NCBI RefSeq assembly: GCF_004793975.1
Contig: NZ_SRYB01000004.1
Span: 1-64,000 of the forward strand
From: Lepagella muris
GTDB lineage: Bacteria; Bacteroidota; Bacteroidia; Bacteroidales; Muribaculaceae
Direction of reading: 5' to 3'
Length of the DNA: 64,000 nt
Position 1 is the stretch's first letter; each line of letters opens with the position of its first letter. This document shows, in pieces, positions 23,407 to 31,675 of the stretch. Made by a program: the position numbers and the translations under genes. A model generated the notes under the pieces. That model had not been told where the DNA came from and did no database searches. It saw nothing but the letters and a program-made list of their open reading frames with translations.

Positions 23407-23541
23407 AACATGATAGACCATGACGCAACATGATTTATCATGGATTTTGAGATATCATGGTATAACATGCTGAATCATGATATATCATAAAAATATTGCA
23501 TCATGATATACCATGGTTGATCATGTTATATCATGATGCAA
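23407..23541. repeat. Cluster of CATGATAT-type palindromes between convergent genes
   Basis: The word CATGAT or its complement ATCATG recurs about ten times in 135 bases. Examples are the 14-base near-palindrome at 23429-23442, the perfect ATGATATATCAT at 23477-23488, and 12-base inverted arms GCATCATGATAT (23499-23510) and complement (23528-23539). It separates two convergent genes and could act as terminator, operator array or dispersed palindrome cluster. Confidence 0.7.
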
Positions 23542-23550
23542 TTTATATTG

Positions 23551-24096
23551 CTAAAGATTAATATTCAATTGGATCGGAGGTATCAGAGTCCAGGGGCTCT
23601 GCGGAGCCCAATTGACGGATATGACATTTCTGGCACCGTATCTGTCGGCATAAGGATATAGATACTGAGTGTAGTAATGATTACCTCTACGATATTTCAC
23701 GATATACGTGTCATGGCTGATCTGCCATACCCCGACATCGTGACACCCTCTTGTGGCGTATCTCACCATGTGCCCGAGACGTGGTGGTGGCGGTGGAGCG
23801 TGATGATGACGTCTTGGTGGTGGCGGCGGAGCGTGGTGATGATGCTTCGGCGGTGGTGGCGGGGTATGTCTGTGCTTATTGCCGGGAGCCGGGAAACTAT
23901 TGCCGGGACGCCCGTAATTACCATGATGCTTATCCTTCTTATACTTATGGTCACGGTCTTTTTTATAACCTTTCTTCCTGTCGTATCTTTGCTCATGACG
24001 ATCACGGTCATGCCCCTTGTGCTTGTCAGCAAAAGCCTCGACACTGCCGACCGACATGAATAAAGCTATCAGAATATATGCGAATATATGTCTCAT
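23551..24096 (-). CDS. Secreted His/Lys/Pro-rich protein
   Basis: This 181-residue protein starts with a signal peptide (MRHIFAYILIALFMSVGSVEAFA). It has a very basic and histidine-rich low-complexity region (about residues 24-70, many HKGHDRD and KKDRDHK units) and then three PPPPPP-HHHH blocks. A conserved-looking C-terminal part follows (YATRGCHDVGVWQISHDTYIVKYRRGNHYYTQYLYP). Histidine blocks suggest metal binding in the periplasm or outside, but no family was recognised. I start at 24096 because the signal peptide begins there; an upstream in-frame ATG adds a non-signal extension. Confidence 0.65.
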   Translation of the reverse strand: MRHIFAYILIALFMSVGSVEAFADKHKGHDRDRHEQRYDRKKGYKKDRDHKYKKDKHHGNYGRPGNSFPAPGNKHRHTPPPPPKHHHHAPPPPPRRHHHAPPPPPRLGHMVRYATRGCHDVGVWQISHDTYIVKYRRGNHYYTQYLYPYADRYGARNVISVNWAPQSPWTLIPPIQLNINL

Positions 24097-24268
24097 AAGG
24101 ATTCCGTTTAAAAGGTGAAACAATCTGAGTTAAAAGGAGGAGACCGATGATCCAGTGAACCTCCTGTTTACTTATAAGACAATAATACATTATAAAGTTT
24201 AAGCAGGTCAAAAAATTAATTAGAATTGGGGAATCATATCTTTTTTGAGATATATTTCCCAAAGAATC

Positions 24269-24298
24269 TTGTAATGTCGCACTTTTTCCTTAAATTTG
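24269..24298 (+). promoter_or_regulatory. Promoter of pyrH
   Basis: TTG (24269-24271), a 19-base spacer and TAAATTTG (24291-24298) fit the -33/-7 pattern and give a leader of about 32 bases to the ATG at 24335. Confidence 0.6.
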
Positions 24299-24334
24299 GG
24301 GATTGTAAACATACTTGACATAAATTTTAGAGAT

Positions 24335-25039
24335 ATGAAATATAACCGTATTCTTCTCAAGCTTTCCGGAGAATCTCTCATGGGCAAACAGGGCTACGGC
24401 ATCGACACCGACCGCCTCAACTCCTATGCTCTCCAGATACAGAAAGCTGTCAACAACGGCGTGCAGGTTGGCATCGTGATCGGCGGTGGAAATATCTTCC
24501 GTGGTCTGTCGGGCGCATCCAAAGGTTTCGACCGTGTTAAGGGCGACCAGATGGGTATGCTCGCTACAGTGATCAACTCCCTTGCCCTAAGTTCTGCACT
24601 TGAGGCAATCGGACAACCCGCCAAGGTGCTGACCGCTATCCCCATGTTCCCCATCGGCTACCCCTATTCCAAATGGGAGGCTATAAAAGCTATGAAAGAG
24701 GGCACTGTTGCTATCATGAGTTGCGGCACCGGATCCCCTTACTTCACAACCGACACAGGCTCGGCACTGCGCGCCATTGAAATCGAGGCTGACGTAATGC
24801 TGAAGGGCACCCGCGTAGATGGCGTATACACAGCCGACCCGGAGAAAGACCCCACTGCCACAAAATTTGACCATATCACCTACGAAGAAGTGATAGCACG
24901 CAATCTGAAGGTGATGGACATTACCGCTACCGCACTTTGCAAAGAGAACAGCATGCCTATCTATGTCTTCAACATGGACAAGGAGGGCAATCTCGAAAAG
25001 ATGCTCAATGGCGACAATGTAGGCACGCTCGTTGACTAA
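24335..25039 (+). CDS. pyrH: UMP kinase
   Basis: This 234-residue bacterial-type UMP kinase phosphorylates UMP to UDP in the amino-acid-kinase fold, normally as a hexamer. Motifs are ILLKLSGESLMG at the start, GIVIGGGNIFRG (about residues 46-57), DQMGMLATVINSLAL and TDTGSALRAIEIEADVMLKGT; the length is normal. I use the ATG at 24335 (MKYNRILLKLSGE). An in-frame ATG 39 bases upstream is unlikely because the promoter overlaps it. The gene precedes frr, as in many bacteria. Confidence 0.96.
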   Translation: MKYNRILLKLSGESLMGKQGYGIDTDRLNSYALQIQKAVNNGVQVGIVIGGGNIFRGLSGASKGFDRVKGDQMGMLATVINSLALSSALEAIGQPAKVLTAIPMFPIGYPYSKWEAIKAMKEGTVAIMSCGTGSPYFTTDTGSALRAIEIEADVMLKGTRVDGVYTADPEKDPTATKFDHITYEEVIARNLKVMDITATALCKENSMPIYVFNMDKEGNLEKMLNGDNVGTLVD

Positions 25040-25180
25040 AGCATTTCTATTATCAACAGCAGAAATGCGCTTAACATGCGCTTTTATACATCATTTAGCA
25101 ATACTATCAAAATATTGATTAAATGATAATTATTTCTTAAAACACTCCTTAACCCATCCCATTTAAACATTAAAACAAAT

Positions 25181-25738
25181 ATGGAAGTTAACGAATATCT
25201 TGACAATGCGAAAGACAGCATGGAACTCGCTGTGGAATATCTCGACGACACACTTTCGCATATCCGCGCCGGAAAGGCATCCGCTCGTCTGCTTGACGGA
25301 ATACGTGTAGATTACTACGGTTCGCAAGCTCCAATCTCAAATGTCGCCAATATTTCGGTGCCAGACGCAAGAACCATTGCCATCACTCCATGGGAAAAGA
25401 GCATGTTCAAGGAGATTGAGAAGGCTATCATAAACTCTGAACTTGGCATCACTCCTGAAAACAATGGTGAAGTGATACGCCTGTCGATACCGCCGCTTAC
25501 AGAAGACCGCCGTAAGCAGCTCGTAAAGCAGAGCAAGGCAGAGGCAGAGACTGCAAAGGTGTCGGTGCGCAATGCCCGCCGTGAGGCTATCGAGGGTCTG
25601 AAGAAAGAGATCAAGAAGGGTCTCAGCGAGGATATCGAGAAGGATGCCGAGAACGACGTGCAGAAACTCCATGACAAGTACATGAAGAAAATCGACGAAA
25701 TCTTCGCAGCAAAAGAGAAAGAGATTCTTACAGTGTAA
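25181..25738 (+). CDS. frr: Ribosome recycling factor
   Basis: This 185-residue protein splits post-termination ribosomes together with EF-G. It has the L-shaped RRF pattern: N-terminal helix with SHIRAGKASARLLDGIRVDYYG, the domain II region with NVANISVPDARTIAITPWEKSMF and NSELGITPENNGEVIRLSIPPLTEDRRKQL, and the C-terminal three-helix bundle. Length matches the family. It is 141 bases downstream of pyrH, in the common pyrH-frr order, and ends at a strong terminator. Confidence 0.96.
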   Translation: MEVNEYLDNAKDSMELAVEYLDDTLSHIRAGKASARLLDGIRVDYYGSQAPISNVANISVPDARTIAITPWEKSMFKEIEKAIINSELGITPENNGEVIRLSIPPLTEDRRKQLVKQSKAEAETAKVSVRNARREAIEGLKKEIKKGLSEDIEKDAENDVQKLHDKYMKKIDEIFAAKEKEILTV

Positions 25739-25770
25739 TCGCTGCGCTTACGCGCATTGTAACATATAAT

Positions 25771-25818
25771 AAGTCGGAAGTCGGAAGGGTATAGCCTTTG
25801 ACTTCTGACTTTTTTTTA
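25771..25818 (+). terminator. Terminator of frr
   Basis: A 12-bp stem with one mismatch (25771-25782 with 25800-25811, start AAGTCGGAAGTC) is followed by an 8-base T-run. Confidence 0.85.
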
Positions 25819-25846
25819 TTTCTTTTGCATAAAAATAGTGAATCGC

Positions 25847-26833
25847 ATGGTTTCCATAATCATTCCTGTATATAATGCCGAGTCTTTCTTGGAGAAGGCA
25901 GTGGAGAGTGTGTTCCGACAATCATATAAGGATTGGGAGATTATCCTTATTGACGACGGCTCGACAGATTCTTCCGGCATTATCTGCGACAGTCTGGCAA
26001 ATCAGCATGATAATATCAAGGTGGCGCATATAAGCAACGGTGGACAATCCCATGCAAGGAATCATGGATTGGATATGGCGGAAGGGAGCCATATAATCTT
26101 TCTTGATGCCGATGATATCCTTCCGCCTGACACTCTGAAGATAACCTATGATTGCTTTCTGAAGTCCGGATGCGACGTAGTGTGCGGCACCATGCAGAAT
26201 TTCTCAGAGGAAGATGAACTGAAATCTGTAGATAGATCCCCTTCGGAAGCCTTGACAGGGAATAATTATTTCCGCATGCTCTCTCCGGAAGATGCAATGC
26301 TCGACATCCTCTATCAGAAAAGACTCGACAATTCCGTATGCGGAAAATTATTTACAGCCCGCATCTGGAAAGAGCTGCGATTCCGTGAGGGCACCGGCTA
26401 TGAGGATCTTGACGCAATCTGCCCTGCCATTATGCGAGCCAACCGAGTAGTCGTGCTGAAAGATTGCCATCTTTATTTCTATCGGCAGCATCAAGGAAGC
26501 TATATACATACGTTCAATCTGCGGCGTTGCGATGTGCTCGACGTGACACGACGCCTCACCGCCACGATGGAAAGCCATTATCCCCGTCTGGCACCTGCTG
26601 CACGCTCAAGAGAACTGAGCGCGAATTTCAATATGCTTACGCTCCTCGCCGCCAACTCCACATCTCCGGAGGCGCGTGCCTTATCCGACAGATGCTGGAT
26701 AAGAATAAAGGAGCTGCGCGGCGAATCGCTGCGCAACCCCTCTGTCAGATTAAAAAACAAGATCGGAATAGTCTGCACCTATATCGGCGGCAGACGGCTC
26801 GTGGAGATTCTCGGCAAGGCATTATGCCGATAA
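25847..26833 (+). CDS. Glycosyltransferase family 2 protein
   Basis: This 328-residue protein has a GT-A fold at its N-terminus: VSIIIPVYNAESFLEKAVESVF, IILIDDGSTDSSG, and the metal-binding DxD motif in IIFLDADDILPPD near residue 89. The C-terminal half varies among family members (GYEDLDAICPAIMRANRVVVL, LYFYRQHQGSYIHT). It would transfer a sugar from a nucleotide sugar to surface polysaccharide or another acceptor; donor and acceptor are unknown. I start at 25847 (MVSIIIPVYN); a GTG nine bases upstream is possible. The gene stands alone after the frr terminator. Confidence 0.85.
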   Translation: MVSIIIPVYNAESFLEKAVESVFRQSYKDWEIILIDDGSTDSSGIICDSLANQHDNIKVAHISNGGQSHARNHGLDMAEGSHIIFLDADDILPPDTLKITYDCFLKSGCDVVCGTMQNFSEEDELKSVDRSPSEALTGNNYFRMLSPEDAMLDILYQKRLDNSVCGKLFTARIWKELRFREGTGYEDLDAICPAIMRANRVVVLKDCHLYFYRQHQGSYIHTFNLRRCDVLDVTRRLTATMESHYPRLAPAARSRELSANFNMLTLLAANSTSPEARALSDRCWIRIKELRGESLRNPSVRLKNKIGIVCTYIGGRRLVEILGKALCR

Positions 26834-26872
26834 ATTCATGATTCCATTTTTATGAGATGGGATCTCTGGGAA

Positions 26873-27406
26873 TCATATCATCCCCGACACAATCTGCCAT
26901 AACGCTATCCCTGCACTCACCGAGACGTTGAGGGAATGTTTCACCCCCGACTGTGGAATCTCAAGAACGATATCAGCAACGTCAACGATACGCTGGTCGA
27001 CACCCTTCACCTCATTCCCCACCACAAGGAGATAGCGTTCGCCATCAATAGGACGGAAATCTTGTAAAGCAATGCTATTATGTGTCTGCTCAAGCACGCA
27101 CACTTTCCACCCCTCCGACTGCATTCTTCTCACCTCCTCGAAGGCATCATTCACGTGTCGCCAGTCGACGCTCTCCTCTGCTCCAAGAGCCGTCTTCGTG
27201 ATCTCCGGGTGAGGCGGGCAACCGGAAATTCCGGCAAGCACCACCTCCCTTATAAGGAAGGCATCGGCTGTGCGCAGCATTGCGCCGACATTATACATCG
27301 ACCTCACATTATCGGCAAGCATCACGATCGGCAGCTTCTCCATCTCCTTATATTGGCTGAGGCTGCAGTTGGTAAGTTCGATTATATTCTTCTTCTTACG
27401 ATCCAT
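26873..27406 (-). CDS. TrmH/SpoU-family RNA methyltransferase
   Basis: This 177-residue SPOUT-class protein has the three SpoU motifs: NVRSMYNVGAMLRTADAF, LLVVGNEVKGV, and EIPQSGVKHSLNVSVSAGIALW near the C-terminus. It would 2'-O-methylate a ribose in tRNA or rRNA using SAM. The exact site is uncertain; the short length without an N-terminal extension resembles TrmH-like or TrmL-like proteins. It follows nadA by 6 bases, so the two are co-transcribed. Confidence 0.88.
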   Translation of the reverse strand: MDRKKKNIIELTNCSLSQYKEMEKLPIVMLADNVRSMYNVGAMLRTADAFLIREVVLAGISGCPPHPEITKTALGAEESVDWRHVNDAFEEVRRMQSEGWKVCVLEQTHNSIALQDFRPIDGERYLLVVGNEVKGVDQRIVDVADIVLEIPQSGVKHSLNVSVSAGIALWQIVSGMI

Positions 27407-27412
27407 GACCCG

Positions 27413-28366
27413 TCACTCCGACATCTCAAGCATACGCACGATAGGTCGCAACGCCTTCTCTGCAATCTCGGCATCGACCGTCACTTCCGGTTTTCCGTCG
27501 CGCAGAGCCTCGTAAACCTTGCGGAGAGTGTTGCGCTTCATATAGTCACATTCGTTGCACATACACCCCGGTTCATCGGGAGGAGCGGGGATGAATTTCT
27601 TCTCCGGACACTGGCGACGCATCTCGAATAATATGCCACTTTCTGTCACAACAATATATTCCGGCGCATCGTCGCTCCTGGCAAAATCGAGCAGTGCGGC
27701 AGTAGATCCCACCTTGTCGGCAATCAGCTGGAGAGGACGTCTGCACTCCGGATGCACGAGCACCTTAGCTTCAGGATGCTCCCTCTTCAGCTCGTCGATT
27801 TTTTCCAAAGAGAATCGGTCATGCACATGGCAAGCACCATCCCATAGGAGCATGGAGCGCCCGGTCACGCAATTGATATACTCACCCAGATTTCTGTCAG
27901 GACCGAAAATTATCTTCTCATCCTCGGGAAGCTTATCCACTATCTTACGTGCGTTGCCGGATGTGACCACGATGTCAGTGAGAGCCTTCACGGCAGCCGA
28001 CGTGTTGACATAGCTTATGACCGTATGATCCGGATGCTCCTTTACAAACTGTTCAAACTTGACAGGGTCACAGCTGTCGGCGAGAGAGCATCCCGCCTCT
28101 GTGTCGGGGAGCAACACCGTCTTGTCGGGGCAAAGTATCTTTGCAGTCTCACCCATGAAATTCACGCCACACATCACGATTACGTCGGCATCCGTCTTTG
28201 CCGCCTGTCTCGCCAAGGCGAGAGAGTCACCGATGAAATCGGCTATCTCCTGAATTTCGTCACGCTGATAATAATGTGCCATGATGAGAGCATTCTTATC
28301 TTTCTTCAGACGCATTATCTCCTCGCGCAATGCGTCTGTTTCGGGATTTTTTTGACTAAGGTTCAT
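27413..28366 (-). CDS. nadA: Quinolinate synthase
   Basis: This 317-residue [4Fe-4S] enzyme condenses iminoaspartate with dihydroxyacetone phosphate to quinolinate in NAD synthesis. Motifs are ALIMAHYYQRDEIQEIADFIGDSLALARQA, VIVMCGVNFMGETAKIL, and the C-terminal cysteine motif PGCMCNECDYMKRNTL, which with the earlier cysteines supplies the cluster ligands. Usual partners nadB and nadC are not nearby. Its start lies directly beside the oriC-like region at 28430-28845, and it is transcribed away from it. Confidence 0.95.
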   Translation of the reverse strand: MNLSQKNPETDALREEIMRLKKDKNALIMAHYYQRDEIQEIADFIGDSLALARQAAKTDADVIVMCGVNFMGETAKILCPDKTVLLPDTEAGCSLADSCDPVKFEQFVKEHPDHTVISYVNTSAAVKALTDIVVTSGNARKIVDKLPEDEKIIFGPDRNLGEYINCVTGRSMLLWDGACHVHDRFSLEKIDELKREHPEAKVLVHPECRRPLQLIADKVGSTAALLDFARSDDAPEYIVVTESGILFEMRRQCPEKKFIPAPPDEPGCMCNECDYMKRNTLRKVYEALRDGKPEVTVDAEIAEKALRPIVRMLEMSE

Positions 28367-28429
28367 TATTGTTTATTATTTAATAAAAATTTAAATCTAT
28401 AAAAATTAATCAACAACAACAACAAAGGC

Positions 28430-28845
28430 TGTCAATAACTACCAATAACTTTTCCCAAAAAAAATTGGAAATATGAGTTATTGAATTTTAAGACGCACTT
28501 ATTGTCATATTATTAACAATAGATATCCTTGATAATCAACAAGATGTGAAGGTTATTGACAACTTGTAAATAACTGCGATGTTTACAAATTTTTATCTCG
28601 CAAAGTGTAGATAACTGTAGATAACCCTGCAAATAACTGTAGATATCTTTGACAATAACTATTGATAACCTTTGAAGGAATATGCAAAGATACAATAAAA
28701 ACCGCTATCTCAGACAATATTTATAAATTGCAAGTTAAATTAAAATATGTTATAAAACAATTTTCTACAGCTTCTTTACAACATATCTACCACTTTTCGA
28801 CCACTTATCTACAAGTTATTGACAATTGCGGCAAGATTATTGACA
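28430..28845. other. Candidate chromosomal origin (oriC): two clusters of DnaA-box-like 9-mers around an AT-rich core
   Basis: This gene-free, AT-rich region holds about 16 nine-base sites close to the DnaA box TTATCCACA. Left cluster: TGTCAATAA 28430, TTATTAACA 28510, TTATTGACA 28553, TGTAAATAA 28565, TGTAGATAA 28606 and 28616, TGCAAATAA 28628, TGTAGATAT 28638, TGACAATAA 28650. Right cluster, forward: TTTTCTACA 28761, TTCTTTACA 28772, ATATCTACC 28783, TTTTCGACC 28794, TTATCTACA 28805, TTATTGACA 28816 and 28837. Most left sites are reversed. A site-poor AT-rich core (28660-28760) could be the unwinding element. The G-versus-C bias of the + strand flips here, as expected at an origin. dnaA itself is not in the window. 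Confidence 0.7.
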
Positions 28846-28860
28846 TCATAAAATGAAAGC

Positions 28861-29116
28861 GGGAACCGGATATTTCAGTCTCCGGCCCCCGCAACATCAA
28901 GGTTACGAAAAGGTGATTTCCTTTTGTCAGTTCGGCCTGTCCTTGTTCGGCCATGATAGTTTTGAATAATCAGCACAGAAAAAAATGCCCCTTGCAAAAT
29001 GATATTGTCTTTCGGATAAGAGGTGGTCCGATCCTATCAATTTCTCAATAGAGATCCTTAATCGGGGCTTCATCTATAATAACCGATAAAGAGAAAAAGA
29101 GGTTCACGAAATAGGG
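28861..29116. other. Gene-free stretch between the oriC candidate and the oxidoreductase operon
   Basis: I see no supported gene. The sequence starts with a short hairpin (CCGGATATTTCAGTCTCCGG, 28866-28885) and is otherwise unremarkable up to the terminator at 29117. Confidence 0.4.
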
Positions 29117-29150
29117 TAAAAAAAGAGACGCGGCATCATAGCCACGTCTC
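29117..29150 (-). terminator. Terminator of the 2-oxoacid:ferredoxin oxidoreductase operon
   Basis: On the minus strand a 10-bp stem with one mismatch (29150-29141 with 29134-29125, start GAGACGTGGC) encloses TATGAT and is followed by an 8-base T-run. It lies 26 bases after the last gene. Confidence 0.85.
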
Positions 29151-29176
29151 CTCTTTTTGGTTTCCGGGAAATAAAA

Positions 29177-29713
29177 TCAGATTAGTCCTCTCCCCTTCTC
29201 GATAGCCTGCTCATTGAGTGGGATTAGATTATGATGACGTTCCGGAAGAGATTTCTTAAGACCTTTCACCACATTCTCCATTGGGAGTTTGTAGGGCATC
29301 ACTTCAAGGAGCGCGCCCATCACGACCATATTATATGCTTTCGGATTGCCGATTTCAAGAGTGGCTTCCATGGCATTTATCGGATATACCTTGACATCGT
29401 TTCTCTCGGGACGCTTGTGTATTCCGCTGGTGTCATACATCAGTATCCCGCCGGATTTCACTCTTGGGACGAACTTGTCGAGGCTCTGTTGATTCAGTGC
29501 CACAACGATGTCGTATGAGTCGAGCACTGGGGAGGAGATTTTGTCGTCGGAGAGGATGACAGTGACGTTGGCAGTGCCCCCTCTTTGCTCCGGACCGTAT
29601 GAAGGCATCCACGTCACTTCCTTGTCATCCATGAGTCCGGAATATGCCAATATTTTGCCCATAGAGAGGACACCCTGTCCTCCGAATCCGGCTATTATGA
29701 TCTCAACTTTCAT
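29177..29713 (-). CDS. 2-oxoacid:ferredoxin oxidoreductase, gamma subunit
   Basis: This 178-residue protein is the gamma (KorC/PorG-like) domain of a 2-oxoacid:acceptor oxidoreductase. Family signatures are IIIAGFGGQGVLSMGKILAYSGL and WMPSYGPEQRGGTANVTVILSD, then IVVALNQQSLDKF. It completes a four-subunit enzyme that decarboxylates a 2-oxoacid to an acyl-CoA and passes electrons to ferredoxin. I use the ATG at 29713; a GTG one codon earlier is possible. It is the last gene of the operon, 15 bases after the beta subunit. Confidence 0.9.
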   Translation of the reverse strand: MKVEIIIAGFGGQGVLSMGKILAYSGLMDDKEVTWMPSYGPEQRGGTANVTVILSDDKISSPVLDSYDIVVALNQQSLDKFVPRVKSGGILMYDTSGIHKRPERNDVKVYPINAMEATLEIGNPKAYNMVVMGALLEVMPYKLPMENVVKGLKKSLPERHHNLIPLNEQAIEKGRGLI

Positions 29714-29728
29714 CACACAAAAATTAGG

Positions 29729-30490
29729 TTAAAGATTTTTCAAGTCACCCAGCGGGTATTCCTTAAACATATTTTCAGCCATCCATTCATTAGCCTGGAC
29801 CGGGGTCATCTTCCATCCGGAATTGCATGTGGAGATCACCTCCACCACCGAAGTCCCCTTCTTGGCAAGCGCATTCTCGAAAGCCTTCTTTATTGCGGCT
29901 TTTGTTTTCTTGACAGCGGCAGGCGTATGCACAGACTGGCGGGTCACGTAGCACGTTCCTCTCAGTGTAGCCATGATGTCGGTTATCTCGAGAGGATAGC
30001 CGTTAAGGTCGGCGCGACGTCCGTATGGGGAGGTGGCGGTTTTCTGTCCGAGGAGAGTTGTCGGCGCCATCTGTCCGCCTGTCATTCCATAGATAGCATT
30101 GTTTACAAAAATCATAACAATGTTTTCGCCACGGTTTGCGGCATGTATGGTTTCCGCTGTACCGATAGCCGCCATATCGCCGTCGCCTTGGTAGGTGAAC
30201 ACCACATTTTCGGGCCAAAGTCTGCTTATGGCAGTGGCAACGGCAGGAGCTCTTCCATGGGCTGCCTCTACCCAGTCGACGTCAACATAGTTATATGCAA
30301 ATACCGCACACCCTACAGGGGATATCCCGACGGTGCGTTCCGTCAGTCCCATCTCATGGATCACTTCGGCAAGCAGCTTGTGTATGACACCGTGGCTACA
30401 TCCCGGGCAGTAATGCATGTGCACATCGTCAAGGAGCTCAGGTGTGCTGTACACCTTATTCTCTTCCTTAATTATATCTTGAATTTCCAT
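29729..30490 (-). CDS. 2-oxoacid:ferredoxin oxidoreductase, beta (TPP-binding) subunit
   Basis: This 253-residue subunit binds thiamine pyrophosphate. The TPP motif is GDGDMAAIGTAETIHAANRGENIVMIFVNN (about residues 100-129), preceded by the cysteine motif HYCPGCSHGVIHKLL and followed by YGMTGGQMAPTT. The family is KorB/VorA-like. It pairs with the alpha subunit encoded immediately upstream (36 bases). The exact 2-oxoacid (2-oxoglutarate or branched-chain) cannot be told from sequence. Confidence 0.92.
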   Translation of the reverse strand: MEIQDIIKEENKVYSTPELLDDVHMHYCPGCSHGVIHKLLAEVIHEMGLTERTVGISPVGCAVFAYNYVDVDWVEAAHGRAPAVATAISRLWPENVVFTYQGDGDMAAIGTAETIHAANRGENIVMIFVNNAIYGMTGGQMAPTTLLGQKTATSPYGRRADLNGYPLEITDIMATLRGTCYVTRQSVHTPAAVKKTKAAIKKAFENALAKKGTSVVEVISTCNSGWKMTPVQANEWMAENMFKEYPLGDLKNL

Positions 30491-30526
30491 TGGTTTCAGT
30501 CTTATTCTTGCAGGGCAAGAGAGTGA

Positions 30527-31621
30527 TCAATCATTAATCATCTTTTTGAGCTCTTCCACGATTTCAGCAGGACTCGGGATTATACCACCCAGACGTCCGT
30601 AGTGGCAGACAGGGATTCTGTCGTGCACGGCAAGCCTGACGTCTTCGATCATCTGTCCGGCATTCAGTTCCACACACAATATCCCTTTCTTCCCTTCAGC
30701 TGCCTTCTCAATCGCCTTGTCGGGGAATGGCCATAGGGTTATAGGTCTCACGATTCCGACCTTTATCCCCTCCTCTCGTGCAAGCTCCATCGCCTTGGTG
30801 CAAATTCGTGCGATAGATCCGAAAGCCACGAACAGATAATCGGCATCGTCCGTGTTGATCTCCTCCCATCTCACCTCATTCTTCTCGATTTCCCTGTATC
30901 TTGCCTGAAGACGATGGTTGATGATCTCCATTTTTGAAGACTCGAGTTCGAGAGACGTAATCACGTTTCGCTTACGCAACCCTTTCCGTCCGGTAGTTGC
31001 CCACGGGCATTGTTCCCTTATCTGGTCGTCGGTGCGTCGCGGACGCTGTGGAGGGAGCACCACCTTCTCCATCATCTGCCCGACGATTCCGTCGGCGAGG
31101 ATCATTGCGGGGGTGAGATATTTGAAAGAGAGGTCAAAACCGAGAGCCACGAAATCGACCATCTCCTGTACGGATGCCGGGGCGAGCACAATCAGATGAT
31201 AATCGCCGTGTCCCCCTCCTTTTGTGGCTTGGAAATAATCTGCCTGTGAGGGCTGTATTGTTCCGAGTCCCGGTCCGCCTCTCATGACGTTAAGGATTAG
31301 AGCGGGGAGTTCGGCACCCGCCATATATGATATCCCTTCCTGCTTAAGGCTTATGCCCGGGGAAGATGATGAGGTCATGGCAGCTTTTCCGGAAGCAGCC
31401 GCGCCATATACCATATTGATGGCAGCCACTTCAGATTCAGCCTGAAGCACCACCATTCCGGTGGTTTCCCAAGGCATAAGAGCCTCAAGCGATTCCAGCA
31501 CTTCCGACTGAGGGGTTATGGGATAGCCGAAATAGCCGTCGCAACCGTAGCGTATGGCAGCGTGAGCCACCGCCTCGTTGCCTTTCATCAGTCTTATCTC
31601 GTCGTTCATTGTTTCTGTCAT
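30527..31621 (-). CDS. vorB: 2-oxoacid:ferredoxin oxidoreductase, alpha subunit (VorB/KorA-like)
   Basis: This 364-residue subunit contains the pyrimidine-binding domain (GYPITPQSEVLESLEALMP, LQAESEVAAINMVYGAAASGKAAMTSSSSPGISLKQEG) and a C-terminal transketolase-like domain (YLFVAFGSIARICTKAM, GIVRPITLWPFP). Such short alpha subunits are usually annotated as 3-methyl-2-oxobutanoate dehydrogenase subunit VorB in Bacteroidales, acting on branched-chain 2-oxoacids, but a 2-oxoglutarate role is equally plausible. The enzyme is cytoplasmic, oxygen-sensitive and links amino-acid or TCA-type metabolism to reduced ferredoxin. Confidence 0.9.
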   Translation of the reverse strand: MTETMNDEIRLMKGNEAVAHAAIRYGCDGYFGYPITPQSEVLESLEALMPWETTGMVVLQAESEVAAINMVYGAAASGKAAMTSSSSPGISLKQEGISYMAGAELPALILNVMRGGPGLGTIQPSQADYFQATKGGGHGDYHLIVLAPASVQEMVDFVALGFDLSFKYLTPAMILADGIVGQMMEKVVLPPQRPRRTDDQIREQCPWATTGRKGLRKRNVITSLELESSKMEIINHRLQARYREIEKNEVRWEEINTDDADYLFVAFGSIARICTKAMELAREEGIKVGIVRPITLWPFPDKAIEKAAEGKKGILCVELNAGQMIEDVRLAVHDRIPVCHYGRLGGIIPSPAEIVEELKKMIND

Positions 31622-31675
31622 AATTACTATTCTGGAGAGTGTTGCGCTAATAATCAGGTGTGTGGTATTAAATCA

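Noticed and set aside
28381..28860. Short open frames and CRISPR-like spacing of repeated 9-mers
   Set aside because: The repeats are too short (9 bases) and irregularly spaced for CRISPR, no cas genes are near, and the frames lack start context; DnaA-box clusters explain the repeats better.
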